Source of the DNA: Aquarana catesbeiana
Taxonomy: Eukaryota > Chordata > Amphibia > Anura > Ranidae
Assembly (NCBI RefSeq): GCF_042186555.1
Contig: NC_133329.1
Span: 187,957,206 to 188,021,205 of the forward strand
Direction: 5' to 3'
DNA length: 64,000 nt
The translations under genes were made by a program, and so were the position numbers. The notes under the pieces are model-generated. The model worked only from the letters and a program-made list of their open reading frames with translations. It was not told where the DNA came from and did no database searches. Every line of letters starts with the position of its first letter. Position 1 is the first letter of the stretch. Of this stretch, positions 10,590 to 21,062 are shown piece by piece.

Positions 10590-13225
10590 GCAAGGACAAA
10601 GAGGGAGTTACATACAGAGAAAAAGAGGATTTCTTAAAGAAAGGAATCCTAAATTGTCTCGCCCTACAATACTCCCATTAACCTGATAAAGAAGGCAAAT
10701 GGTGACTATAGGTTTGTACAAGACCTAAGCGCCAGCAATAGCCTAGTGGTACCGATTGCCACAAAAGTGCTTGATGTGCCATCAATACTTACCGCCATAC
10801 CATACGATGCAGAGTATTTTGCTGTGATCGATTTAAAGAATTTTCTTTTTCTCTGTCCCCTTAGACCAGGAGACACAGCCATTTTGTTTTTACTGTGTCG
10901 ATTGACCAACACAGGCGTCAGTTTATCTGGTGTAGAATGCCGCAGAGTTACATAGACTCACCTGTGGTCTATTCTATAGTACTTCAAGCCACCCTCAGGC
11001 CTTGGACTGCCCCTCATGGTTCTGTACTGTTGCAGTATGTTAATGATTTTTTGATTTGTAGTTCTTCAGAGGAGGACTGCCGAGCTGATAGCCTATCCTT
11101 ATTGAAATGGTTACATGTATGTGGTCACAAAGTGTCTAAGAAAAAGTTACAATGGTGTAAACAGGAGGTTGAGTACCTAGGGTTTGTGCTGTCTCCGGGA
11201 GTTAGGAAAGTCAGTAAAAAAAAAAAGAGCTGTTGCTCTTGTGGGTTTGCCCCGCCCACTTACCAAGAGAGACATGCTTACCTTTCTTGGAATGATTGGT
11301 TGCTGCCGCCAATAAATACCTGACTGTTCTTTCTATGACAATATATTGAGACAAGCAACCCTCTCTGAAATGTCTGATACTGTAAAATGGTCTGATGAAA
11401 TGTTAAATGTTTTTGCCATGTTGAAATGTGCAATGGTTACCAGCCCGAGCCTCGGCCTCCCTGAAATATGGCAAAATGTATAACTTGTTTGCCAGGGAAA
11501 ATTGCAGAACCATGGCGGGAGTACTGGCCCAGGAACATGGTGGGAGACTGCGCCCTGTAGTTTTTATTTTTTCTCTCAAAGATGGTCCCGGTGCAGGTTC
11601 AGGGCATGCCCGCATGTCTCAGAACTCTAGCGTTCTGTGTAATGGTGGTTGAGATGGCCATTTCTTTCACTCTGGGACACGACACCACACTTCACACCAC
11701 CCACAATGTGTCAATCTTGTTGAAAAATGTACATACACAGCACATGTCTGCTCAGAGGTTGAGCGGATATGAGGTGATTTTGCTGTCCAATCCAAAATTG
11801 CACATCAAATATGCTTCTCCCACTGCAGGCCCAGCACCAATTTTAAACGCCCTTTTAAAATTAAAAGGAGAACAGGATAAGGTCTTGCCACAACATGACT
11901 GCATTAACCTCATTCACCAAGACACATCACCCAGGTCTGATTTGTCTTCCACAGCACTACCAGATACACAGAATGTTTTTGTGGATGATTCTTGCTCTAG
12001 GCCAAATGATCACACATACCATGCAGGGTATGCAGTTGTGCAGCTTCCAGATGTTATACTTGAGGCCAGGCCTATTTCATGTCAATCAGCACAGGCTGCT
12101 GAATTGCACTCACTAGAGCATGCTAGCTCTTTGAAGGTCAGGATGTAAACATTTACACTGACTCGAAGTATGGGTACGGCGTGGTACACGACTTCGGTGT
12201 GATATGAAGTAGGCGTGGCTTTGTGGCAGCAGATGGAAAGAACATTTCACATTCGTCTTTGGTAATGTTATTGCTAAAAGCTATCCAGCTACCTAAAACA
12301 CTGGCTATAGTACATTGCAGAGCACATACAGGCCAACAGACAGAGATAGCCAGGGAAAACGCTCTGGCTGACCTTGCTGCTAAACAAGCTGCTATCTCAC
12401 AGACAGCAGACATCCAAATGGCTATGCTGATACCTGACATATCCCCATTTGAACAGTCACTTGCAGATCTCCAGGATTATGCATCAAATTATGAGATAAG
12501 GGACTGGGATAAAAAGGGTGTGCAGAAAGATCCAAAAAACTGGACTTCTCTGCAAAGAGGGGAACCATCTATACCAGCGGCAAGTGCATCACTCTTCATC
12601 TCACAGTACCACAGAATAGGCCACGCAGGTATACAGGTCACGGCGGATCTGCTGATCTTCTGAGTAGAGATTTTTATATTCTCAAGAATTTTTGATGGGT
12701 AGACCTTTCCCCACCCCATGGGCCAGAGCACCTTTAATAGTAGAAAAGGGAGATTTAGACTTAATACAGGAAGAATATGTAAGAAAATTGGTTGAAACAT
12801 TGGATACAGTCGAAAGAAATGTTGCTCGCACCTCTCCTTTTTCTTCACAGGAAGCTACTCACCCCTTCAAGGTGAGAGACACCGTAGTGGTCCAACAGCT
12901 GAACAGAAATAAGAAGCAAGAGTATCCCTTTGGACCTCCTACCACAGTGGTTGAAGTGACCAGAACAGCCATCCTAGTGGAAAACTGCCAGTCCTGGATC
13001 CATGCCAGCCGAGTAAAAAAGGTTGCCCAAAGCCCCAGGAGCAGGAAGGAGACCTTGGATAAAGGAGGCCCTCAAGCAGAAGTCCAAGCAGATGAAGGAG
13101 GAGTTCCTGGGAAAGCAGGTCCAGCCAGAGAAGATGACCTCGCTTATTTCACCACAGACTTCTGGCAAGGCATTTTGCCTCCTGATCTCTCTGATAGTGT
13201 TCCTGCCCACCTGGATCATCACTAA
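10590..13225 (+). pseudogene. ERV pol remnant (RT, RNase H, partial integrase)
   Basis: RT motifs include the DYRFVQDL region near 10700, a VIDLKN motif A near 10830 and a YVND form of the catalytic box at 11036-11047 (YVDD or YMDD is usual). RNase H is seen around 11980-12140 (FVDDS, AELHSLEHA). The integrase zinc-binding segment (YHRIGHAG) is at about 12610-12635, but within some 30 bp the sequence passes to the C-terminal region starting MGRPFP near 12692. Most of the integrase catalytic core is therefore deleted. The C-terminal domain (HPFKVRDTVVV, WIHASRVKKV) remains open to 13225. Many stops and frameshifts occur upstream. The gamma-like C-terminus supports the clade call. Confidence 0.85.
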
Positions 13226-14221
13226 CTGTATCTACCACCCTGAAGATTTGGGTGCATTTAAAAGTATCTGTGGGAACACACACACACGAGAACATTACAG
13301 TGACACAAGCTAGAACAAAGAGAGAGATTGGAGATAGTTTTACTGATAAGATGCTTTTGCTTTTTGAAGTATGCTTATGCTCAAAAAAATCAGGGTATGA
13401 AGAATGTTGGATATGTAGCAAATTACATCCTAGTACTGCCCAAATTCCCTTTTGGCTGTACCTTTAAATATTTCCTCCTTCCTCAACGAGACTCCTCCTG
13501 TCTTTTTAACTAACATATCCACTCTGTATATAAATAACACTGTTATTTTTCCAATAGCAGGTAAAAGTCATTCCCCGATTGGTGTTTTAATTTAGGGAAT
13601 GAGACACAGACTAACTCCTCCATTTGTAGTAGGTCAATATTTAACATTTCCATGTGCGAATCTAGAGGCCAGTATACACCCCAGTTACCCCCTCAAACCC
13701 CGCGACAAAAATTGTTCTATAAACAAGATATGGCCTGGGCATGGTTTCCTTCTTGGACAGGATGGGGTACAGACATGATGAAAAGGTTGAACAATTATTC
13801 AAGTACATTGGATGAGATAATGGAGAGGAATTCAGATGACATTGCTATGTTAAACATAGAAACTAGAGCAATTAGAAAACAGCTAGAACTACATGAGTTA
13901 GCTATAGAAAGCATGAATGCAGCTCTCACAGGTTTATGTGAAATGACTGAGGACTATGAATGCTGTACTTGGATCTCTAACACAAGTGCTAAGGTGCCTG
14001 ACTACTATGATATTATTGCACAACACCGAAAAGAAGTAGGCCAGCTCCAGCAGGAAGCTAGGGACATTGCCAAAACATGGAGTCCATTTGACGATGCAGG
14101 ATTTGGGCTTGGAGTTATATTTTCATGGTTAAAAGACATTGTCCTTGTCATTATTATGGTATTTATCCTTGCTCTGATTCTTTACCTCTGCTTTAAGTGT
14201 TGTATTTGCATAATCTCCTAA
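13029..14221 (+). pseudogene. ERV env remnant (short SU, near-complete TM)
   Basis: A hydrophobic leader (AFCLLISLIVFLPTWIIT) in another frame overlaps the end of pol, as is usual for env. A CWIC motif of the CxxC surface-subunit type is at 13405-13416. Stops near 13469 and 13594 and frame changes break the surface part, which is much shorter than usual. The transmembrane subunit is open from 13652 to 14221: a helical heptad region, a C-x7-CC motif at 13937-13966 (C-x6-CC is usual), then a membrane span near 14136-14205 with a Cys-rich tail. Described as a broken gene only; no function is claimed. Confidence 0.8.
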
Positions 14222-14345
14222 TAATAAGGTTTTATCCTACATGACATACATGAAGAATCATCAGGCAATCTATGCCACAATCCCAAAGAAGTACTAGAAC
14301 ACTAGATAGAATGTAGAGATCATCTTATATGATCTAAGAGGGGAT

Positions 14346-14784
14346 TGAAGGGATATTTAGCTTAACCACATCCATTTTAAAACTTAGTTTCCATTTTGTG
14401 TTTTTCCCTGTATTCTATTTTTATATATTACTAGGAGTGTAATGTAATCTAGTTTCGTTTCGCACATCCCTGTTATCTTTTGTGTTTCGTTTCCTGTAAA
14501 GCACGTGATATCTTAAAAATAATTAGTTTCACTTTTGTCATAAATTGTTTCTGTATTTTATTGGATAATTTGTATGACGCGGTCAAGGGGCGGTAGTTTC
14601 TGAAAGCCCCCTTTAAATATTCACACCAAAGAATAAAGATTAGATATGCTCGGCGAGACTTTTGGAGTTTTTTATCATTGTCTCAATGGGCTAATCTCAC
14701 AGGCCTGTGGGGATTGTAAGGTACATCTTATGCAGACTTATCGAGGGTCTAAAAATATCCCTAGACAATCTACATTTCCCAACA
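14346..14784 (+). repeat. 3' LTR of the ERV
   Basis: It is 439 bp like the 5' LTR, begins TGAAGGGATA after a purine-rich tract and ends TTCCCAACA before the CTATG duplication. The high identity to 8026-8464 fixes both borders. Confidence 0.92.
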
Positions 14785-15005
14785 CTATGTTTTTATAAAA
14801 TTTGAAGGCCTTTCTGCGTTTCTCTGGTGAATTAAAGCCTCTCACATTGTGAGATATTACCCGGAGTTCCATATTGAGTGTGAACTCTAGGGGCTTTGTG
14901 TATAGAAACATGCTAGCTAAATGAGGGTATAACTGAGGGGTAACCAAGAGTGAGTCCAAAACCATGGGCGCCCATAAAGAGCTCAGGGACTCTTCCTCTG
15001 TCTTA
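14785..15005 (-). pseudogene. LINE ORF2 start and inter-ORF sequence
   Basis: On the minus strand ORF2 begins at about 14872 with MELRVISHNVRGFNSPEKRR, the N-terminal strand of the endonuclease fold including the conserved Asn. It continues to the retrovirus border. Upstream (to 15005) is inter-ORF sequence ending at the Harbinger TSD. Confidence 0.8.
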
Positions 15006-15462
15006 TACCCCGTACACACGGTCGGACTTTGTTCGGACATTCCGACAACAAAATCCTAGGATTTTTTCCGACGGATGTTGGCTCAAACTTGTTTTGCCTA
15101 CACACGGTCGCACAAAGTTGTCGGAATTTCCGATCGCCAACAACGTGGTGACGTACACCACGTACGACGAGACTAGAAAAGGCCGGTTCAGAATCAAGCG
15201 CGGCACCCTTTGGGCTCCTTTTGCTAATCTCGTGTTAGTAAAAGTTTGGTGAGAGACGATTCGCGCTTTTTCAGACTAGTGGCTTTCAGATCATTTTCTG
15301 CCATTCAGTTTGTGCTTGTGGGTTTGTATCTGCTCTTCAGTGCATGCAGTCAGTTCGTATCGGAGTTTTCTGTGCGATCTTGCCCGCTCGTTGCTGTTTT
15401 TCAGGTCGCTCTTCACAGTGCGTTCTGTTACTTCGTTCTGAGCAGCCGACCGTTTTCTAGCC

Positions 15463-15939
15463 ATGTTTCGTATGCATACTCCTCGTAGAGTTCGTGCTGT
15501 GTGGGGGCTTGGTGTTGGGGTCCTGACCTTGACACAAGTCCAGTCCATGAACAGGGTGGGGAGGAGTTCATGGACCAAGAATTGGTTGCTTCAGCGTGAC
15601 CAGTTCTGTCATATGCCTTTGCTCCGTGAGGTCCGTGAGAATAATCCTGATGATTTCAGGAACTTTCTCCGGATGACGGACCCCGTATTTCACCGTTTGT
15701 TGGCTTCGCTGACCCCCTATATCAGCAGTCAGGATACCTGCATGAGGCAAGCCATCACTGCGGAGCAGAGGTTGGTCGCTACCTTGCGGTATTTGGCCAC
15801 AGGGAGAAGTCTGCAGGACCTCAAGTTCTCGACAGGCATCTCCCCCCAGGCTCTTCTTTGTGGACATTTACTGCTTGTGTTTGTTTTAGCTGACCCTGAC
15901 AGAAATGTGTGGAGTCCAGAAAATGTCGTGATTGTGTAA
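15463..15939 (+). pseudogene. Harbinger transposase, N-terminal part only
   Basis: The frame contains the signature N-terminal region of Harbinger (HARBI1-like) nucleases: NPDDFRNFLRM, then ISSQDTCMRQAITAEQRL and ATLRYLATGRSLQDLKFSTGI. It then leaves the family pattern near 15860 and stops at 15939. The DDE catalytic part was not found anywhere in the element, so either an internal deletion removed it or a splice reaches sequence that is no longer present. The copy cannot encode an active nuclease by itself. The start Met at 15463 lies a short distance inside the left end, as usual for the group. Confidence 0.8.
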
Positions 15940-16420
15940 CCTTATACAAAGCACTGTTGGCTGTTATTTACTAAATGCAAAGACACTTTTCACTACAAGT
16001 GTACTTGCAACTACACTGAAACTGCACTTGTAGTGCAAAGTGGATTTGCCCTTAGGAAATTACCCCCATTTTCTCATAAAACAACAATTACATCACCCCA
16101 AAAGTGTTGTAGTGTTGAGACAATAATCCACACATTCTTGATGCGCAATCTTTTTAATACCTGCACAATCACATGTGCATTTACCAAAGGTTTTTCTGAC
16201 AAACCAACATGTTTGTTGTATAACAATTTTTGTGGTGTCATTATTCAAAATCAAAATGTGCATTTTATCGAAAACAGGCCTGTGTAAAACCCACAAGAAA
16301 GACACAAATCTTGATCTTACAAAGTTCACATTTGGTGGAACTTGAAGGCAATATCAGACATGAGTATTTAGGAACTGTGTTTGATATTGCGTTCAGATGG
16401 GGGGAAATCACCGCAGGAAA
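15940..16420. other. Non-coding Harbinger interior
   Basis: No gene was seen. Short inverted repeats around ACAAGTGTACTTGCA (16000-16035) are present. This is the position where the missing transposase catalytic region would be expected. Confidence 0.4.
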
Positions 16421-16633
16421 AGCCAAATTTGGAAGATGCACACAAATTTCACAATGTCAACATGTGCTAGCTGCCATCACGGGGGATCAAGGGACATGTT
16501 TTGGGGGAGAAAGCCCTTCCTCACCGCTACTTTATTATTGAGGAAGGGGTTGCACCCCCAAAACGCGTCCATTGATCTCCCGTGATGGCAGATAGCACAT
16601 GTTGGCACATTGTGTGCATCCTCCAAATTTGGC
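16421..16633 (+). repeat. Imperfect hairpin with degenerate hammerhead-like core
   Basis: Arms 16421 to about 16522 and about 16538 to 16633 pair with mismatches around a short loop. The 3' arm holds GAGGA, a GGGG-TTGCA-CCCC hairpin and AAAACGCGTCC (16538-16570), the same order as the hammerhead-like motif in foldback A, but with the core C changed and GAAA altered. It lies just downstream (in Myb-gene terms) of exon 3 within the Harbinger element. Confidence 0.55.
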
Positions 16634-16702
16634 TTTGGGAAAAATCACAAAAACATTTAGCACATTGTAGCACACAAAAGAAGAAAATGATTTGGAGGGG
16701 CT

Positions 16703-18036
16703 TTAAACTCGCCCCAAAACATCAATGATGTTTTTATATTTTGGAATAACATCATTGATGTTTTGCTTGATGTTTTCCAATTGTAAATTACACCCCATGA
16801 TCTCCCCGATCACGATCTGGGCACTTTCTGATGTGAAAGGATCTTCATCCACAACCTCACGATCACCTAAAAAGAGAGGAAACCCAAAATAAATTAGGTC
16901 TAAAAAAAATGCCGCCATCTCTTATCGGAGCCTGTGGTTGCAGACACTCACCTGTTGTGGTGACTAGTTCCACCACGTCTTCTTCCTCCTGCTCATCTTG
17001 TGTTGGGTGGATTTCCCCTTCTTCCAGAAGAAGACCCCCCCGGTCTCTGGTCTCCTCGGATGAGGGGTGTCCTCCGAGTCTTTTCTCCCCTATGTAAAAC
17101 AAAAATGGTATAATTAGCACACAGATATTTGATGGCAGAACTATAAAGATGAAACATTGTTTGGAAGTGGGGTACAATGATCTATTTTAGCCGAGTTCCA
17201 AGATGTAGCTTTTTTAGTGTCCTTTGTCAAGCTGCAATACTTTACCTGTTTGGTACAAGCTTCACAGATGTAGCCCCCCCTATAGTATACACTGGAGCAC
17301 CTGTGTGGCCCCCTAATAAAAAGGGTGTTCTGGGGTCCCACACTAGTGCTCCAGTGTCCAGATGTGAAAACAGCTGCTGAGTGTCTTCTCCTTACACAGA
17401 ATCTAGTTTGCATTTCATTCTAGTAACAAAGCCATCTACACAACCCAATTCTTTGAAGACAAGTATAGGGCCTCAAAATGGTGGCCAAATGCATATGGGC
17501 TAAACAATGTTATTTTATAGTCCGAAATCAAAATGTGTGATCCGAACGAATAATGTGCCCATGAACATGAAAGTTGACATTTTAAACTGTATAACAGTTC
17601 CTAAAAGCACATGGAGCAGCACGAACGTAATAAACACAAGAACAATAGGAACACAGCACAACTACTTACTTTTTTGCAGCACTCTCCGGATCTTTCTGTA
17701 CTGCTCATGTTCTCGTAATTTCAGGTCCGACCACCGCTTCCTGAGCTGATCTTTCGATCGTCGTACCCTGAATTTCCGGTGCAGACTCCTGACCACTTTT
17801 GCCATGATCTTGGCCTTTCGGACATTGGGGTTGGGGTAAGGCCCATACTTTCCATCATAGTCGGCCTTCTTCAGGATGTCCACCATCTCCAACATCTCCC
17901 CAAAGGACATATTTGAGTCCTTTAATCTCCTTCTGGATTGGGATGTTTCAGGCTCTGGCCTTTCCTCCTCCTCCTCCTCCTCGTTGCTGTAATTAGCACG
18001 ATCCTGCTGTCTATCCGCCATGTGCTCTTCCTCCAC
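16703..18036 (-). CDS. Myb/SANT-like Harbinger helper protein, three exons
   Basis: Three exons can be joined in phase on the minus strand: 18036-17670, 17089-16952 and 16866-16703 (669 nt, 222 residues). Splice signals are strong: donor GTAAGT after exon 1, acceptor TTTTACATAG before exon 2, donor GTGAGT after it, and acceptor CTCTTTTTAG before exon 3. Exon 1 has an acidic Glu run followed by a basic three-helix domain (SFGEMLEMVDILKKADYDG, then RSKDQLRKRWSDLK), typical of Myb/SANT-like proteins that bring Harbinger transposase to DNA and the nucleus. Exon 2 is acidic; exon 3 resembles a helical dimerisation tail. An earlier Met lies at 18036 and another at 18021. No disabling change was seen. 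Confidence 0.72.
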
Positions 18037-18183
18037 TGCGCCGAACGAAAAGGGGCGGGGAATAGAATAGAAAGAACGTCAGGGGCGGGCGGAGTTATAC
18101 GCATGTGCAGTGTGTATAAATCGTAACGCGCGCGTCTTACGTACGATCTGTGAGCGGAGGAAGGAGCATCGGAGACGCCGATC
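18037..18183. promoter_or_regulatory. Bidirectional GC-rich promoter between Myb-like and MADF-like genes
   Basis: The interval between the two divergent first exons has two GC boxes (GGGGCGGGG near 18051 and GGGGCGGGC near 18082), a TATAAAT box near 18114 oriented for the plus-strand gene, and a run of CpGs. It is the only CpG-rich stretch of the element. A promoter role is inferred from position and these motifs. Confidence 0.5.
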
Positions 18184-18309
18184 GTGCTAACGAAGGTAGG
18201 ATCTAAACTTGGGCCTATACTGCTTCGAAATGGAAGCCTATATTGTAACAAGATTAGGGGAGTTTGGCCTGACATTAGGGTTTGTCTTGTGTTGTGTCTT
18301 GCAGAGAAA

Positions 18310-19545
18310 ATGGATGGGTTCAACGACCACAATTTCCTGCCCCTGTTCATTGACAAGTACAGGGAGCTGCTCTGTCTGTGGCAAGTGAGACACCCCCACT
18401 ATAATCACAAACAGAAGAGGCAGGCAGCGCTGGAGAAACTGCTGGAGTTGGTGAAGCCAGTGGTCCCCACAGCAACCATCCCCTATTTAAAAGCCAAAAT
18501 TGGTGGCCTGAGGAGCACTTATCTTAGGGAGCGCAAGAAGGTCACGGATTCCCAGAGGTCCGGAGCTGCAGCAGATGACATTTATGTCCCCAGGTTGTGG
18601 TACTATGAGAGACTGCGATTTCTGTCAGACCACACTGAAGTAAGGGAATCCCTCTCCACTCTTCCTTCCACTCTTCCTTCCATCCCAGCTGAGGCTTCTG
18701 ATGTCCAACCTGGGCCTTCCAGCCAGGAAGAAGTGGAGGAGCCCAGCTGGAGTCAGGTATAGCATTCTTCTACAGATTTCTAGGCAATAAAGAAATTATG
18801 TTTACTATAGATGTTATTATTGATCATTAATTGCTGATTAAAAAAAGTGTTTTACATATCAATAGACAGTAGTGGGCACCCAAAATTGGGACAAGAATGC
18901 AAAATGCTGGGCTCAGAAGGATAGTCTATTATATTTGTTAACATTAAATTTGCAGCAGTCAGGAGGTGAAAATTGTGTGTGATTGATGTAAAAAAAACTA
19001 AAACTATGTCCCTTTTTCATACACAGGAAGACCTCAACCAGGAGGAGGCTGTGGAATGTGGCAGTCAGGAGGAGGCGGGGATTAGTGTCAGCCAGGAGGA
19101 GGCGGGGATTAGTAGCAGCCAGGAGGAGGCGGGGCTAAGTGTCAGCCAAGAGAAGCCTGGGACAAGTCGCAGCCTGACTGAGTCTCAGGTTCCTCCCCTC
19201 CACCTGCCATACAAAAGGGCCAGGAAGGCCACTCCCAGTCCTGTGCAGGATTCAGCATACAGGCTGATCCAGGAGGCTTCTGCGTCCCTCAGAGCCTTCC
19301 CCAGTCCTGAAGAGGCCTTTGCCTGCATGGCTGCCACCAAATTGCAGGGCATGCAGGAGGGCCAACACAAGATCTCTGAGGACCTGATTTATAAAGTCCT
19401 ACGTAAGGGGTTGAGTGGGGAACTGACACCCAAGACGGATGTCATTGAGATCGACGATCCTCCTCCTCCTCCTCCTCCTGCTGCCACAACTCCACCACCA
19501 CAGCCAAAGGCTGGAAGGAGGCGTGGAAGGAAGACCAAAGAGTGA
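18310..19545 (+). CDS. MADF-like DNA-binding protein of Harbinger element, two coding exons
   Basis: A non-coding first exon ends near 18196 at an AAG/GTAGGA donor; the coding exons are 18310-18756 and 19027-19545 (149 codons plus 172 and a stop, about 321 residues). The acceptor TTGTGTCTTGCAG lies just before the start Met, the donor is CAG/GTATAG and the second acceptor is TTTCATACACAG. The N-terminal half has the MADF pattern (LPLFIDKYRELLCLWQV, HPHYNHKQKR, then the paired helix KIGGLRSTYLRERKKV and LWYYERLRFL). The second exon starts with four to five SQEEAGIS-type repeats, then a BESS-like helical region, and ends in polyproline and an RRRGRK basic tail. AATAAA follows at 19800. No disabling change was seen. 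Confidence 0.75.
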
Positions 19546-19799
19546 TGACCCTGGGTTCAGTCTGGTCTGACAGAAGATGCAGTCTCTCGTATGACCACAG
19601 CCTGGGAACACAGATGTCATCTGCTACTTTCCGGATCTCTGGGACTTCTGGAGCAGACTGCCCTCCCTTAGATAAGGACTCCTCAGGCCACCAATTTTGC
19701 TTTTAAATAATTGATGTCTGCCCTGGGGGTCCAAGGCTTCACCCACTTCTGCAGTTTCTGCAGCGTTGCCTCTCTCTTTGTTTATAGTTGTGACCCCTT

Positions 19800-19805
19800 A
19801 ATAAA
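19800..19805 (+). terminator. Polyadenylation signal of the MADF-like gene
   Basis: AATAAA lies about 255 bp after the stop codon and is followed by T-rich sequence. There is no other signal between the stop codon and this site. Confidence 0.6.
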
Positions 19806-19859
19806 ATATTTTTCGGTAAATTCTACTCTCCTATGTGTGTTTTCATCCAAAAAGGACAG

Positions 19860-20235
19860 TTTGTTGGTGACGATTCAGGTACATTTCTAACATAAAATGT
19901 GAAATTAACAAGAGACAACAACAACAAACAATCTCCTACAGATTAAATAGAACAACATATCAATGGTGTTGTAGGAACTTGTCACAAAAAAACACACAAA
20001 CATTTTCGGGAGTACAAATCAAAATCACCAAAAAAAAAAATTAAAAAAGAGAAACACAAAAAAAGAATCTACATTAAAGTAACAAAAAATAAATAAAAAT
20101 ATGTTGTCAGATGTGAAAAATCAAAATATATTGAGGGAATCCCGATAAATAGTAACGAAAGAAGTTTGTGAGAAGTGTGTGTGAATATGAGCATCAAAAC
20201 GACTTAATTCTTGTCACATTATAAAGAAGAAGAGA
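19860..20235. other. AT-rich non-coding right part of Harbinger
   Basis: A-rich sequence with several A runs and no coding content, leading into the subterminal CACACGGTCGGA repeats that start near 20380. Confidence 0.4.
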
Positions 20236-21062
20236 GTGCGCTGTATTAAACCATTTTTAACATTGCAGCGTGACGAAAATGCTGTATCCATTACGAACGC
20301 TAAGTTTACCAGAACGAGCTGTCCCGTGTCGGAATTTCTTCTGAGCATGCGTGGCACTTTGTGCGTCGGAACAGGCCACACACGGTCGGAATTGACGCGA
20401 TCGGATTTTGTTGTCGGAAAATTCTATCTCCTGCTGTCCAACTTTGTATGTTGGAAAATCCGATGGAAAATGTCCGATGGAGCCCACACACGGTCAGAAT
20501 TTCCGACAACACGCTCCGATCGGACAATGTCCATCGGAAAATCCGACCGTGTGTACGGGGCATTAGAGTAAAATTTATAACCCATATGTATGGGGCACTT
20601 ACAGCGGGGACGGAAAGTATTCAGATGCCCTTAAATTTTTCACTCTTTGTTATATTGTAGCCATTTGCTAAAATCATTTAAGTTCATTTTTTTTGCTCAT
20701 TATTGTACACACATCACCCCATATTGACAGAAAAACATAGAATTGTTGACATTTTTGCAGATTTATTAAAAAAGAAAAACTGAAATATCACATGGTCCTA
20801 ACTATTCAGACCCTTTGCTGTGACACTCATATATTTAACTCAGGTGCTGTCCATTTCTTCTGATCATCCTTGAGATGGTTCTACACCTTCATTTGAGTCC
20901 AGCTGTGTTTGATTATACTGATTGGACTTGCTTAGGAAAGCCACACACCTGTCTATATAAGACCTTACAGCTCACAGTGCATGTCAGAGCAAATGAGAAT
21001 CATGAGGTCAAAGGAACTACCTGAAGAGCTCAGAGACAGAATTGTGGCAAGGCACAGATCTG

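Larger units (their letters stand above)
8026..14784 (+). mobile_element. Endogenous retrovirus (gamma/epsilon-like), gag not recognisable
   Basis: A provirus-like element with two 439-bp LTRs and a 5-bp TSD CTATG (8021-8025 and 14785-14789). Internal parts are a proline-tRNA-like primer-binding site at 8469, a long leader with no recognisable gag, a broken pol (RT, RNase H, parts of integrase) and a broken env. A polypurine tract (AAGAGGGG) precedes the 3' LTR. The LTRs differ at only about four positions, which suggests a young insertion by genome standards; internal damage therefore probably predates this copy. It is replication-defective as read: gag is missing, the integrase core is deleted and env is interrupted. 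Confidence 0.9.
15006..20562. mobile_element. PIF/Harbinger-type DNA transposon carrying three genes
   Basis: A 5557-bp element flanked by the 3-bp duplication TTA (15003-15005 and 20563-20565), with ends TACCCCGTACACACGG and, on the other strand, TGCCCCGTACACACGG. Subterminal copies of CACACGGTCGGA-like motifs occur at both ends (for example near 15100 and in 20380-20500), as expected for transposase binding. Inside are a truncated Harbinger transposase (15463-15939, plus), a spliced Myb-like gene (minus, 18036-16703) and a spliced MADF-like gene (plus, 18310-19545). PIF elements are known to pair a DDE transposase with a Myb/SANT-type helper; the third gene is the unusual part. It is inserted in the inter-ORF region of the minus-strand LINE. 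Confidence 0.88.

Noticed and set aside
16033..16541. Plus-strand frames inside the Harbinger element
   Set aside because: No similarity to the missing transposase catalytic domain; they cross the hairpin at 16421-16633.
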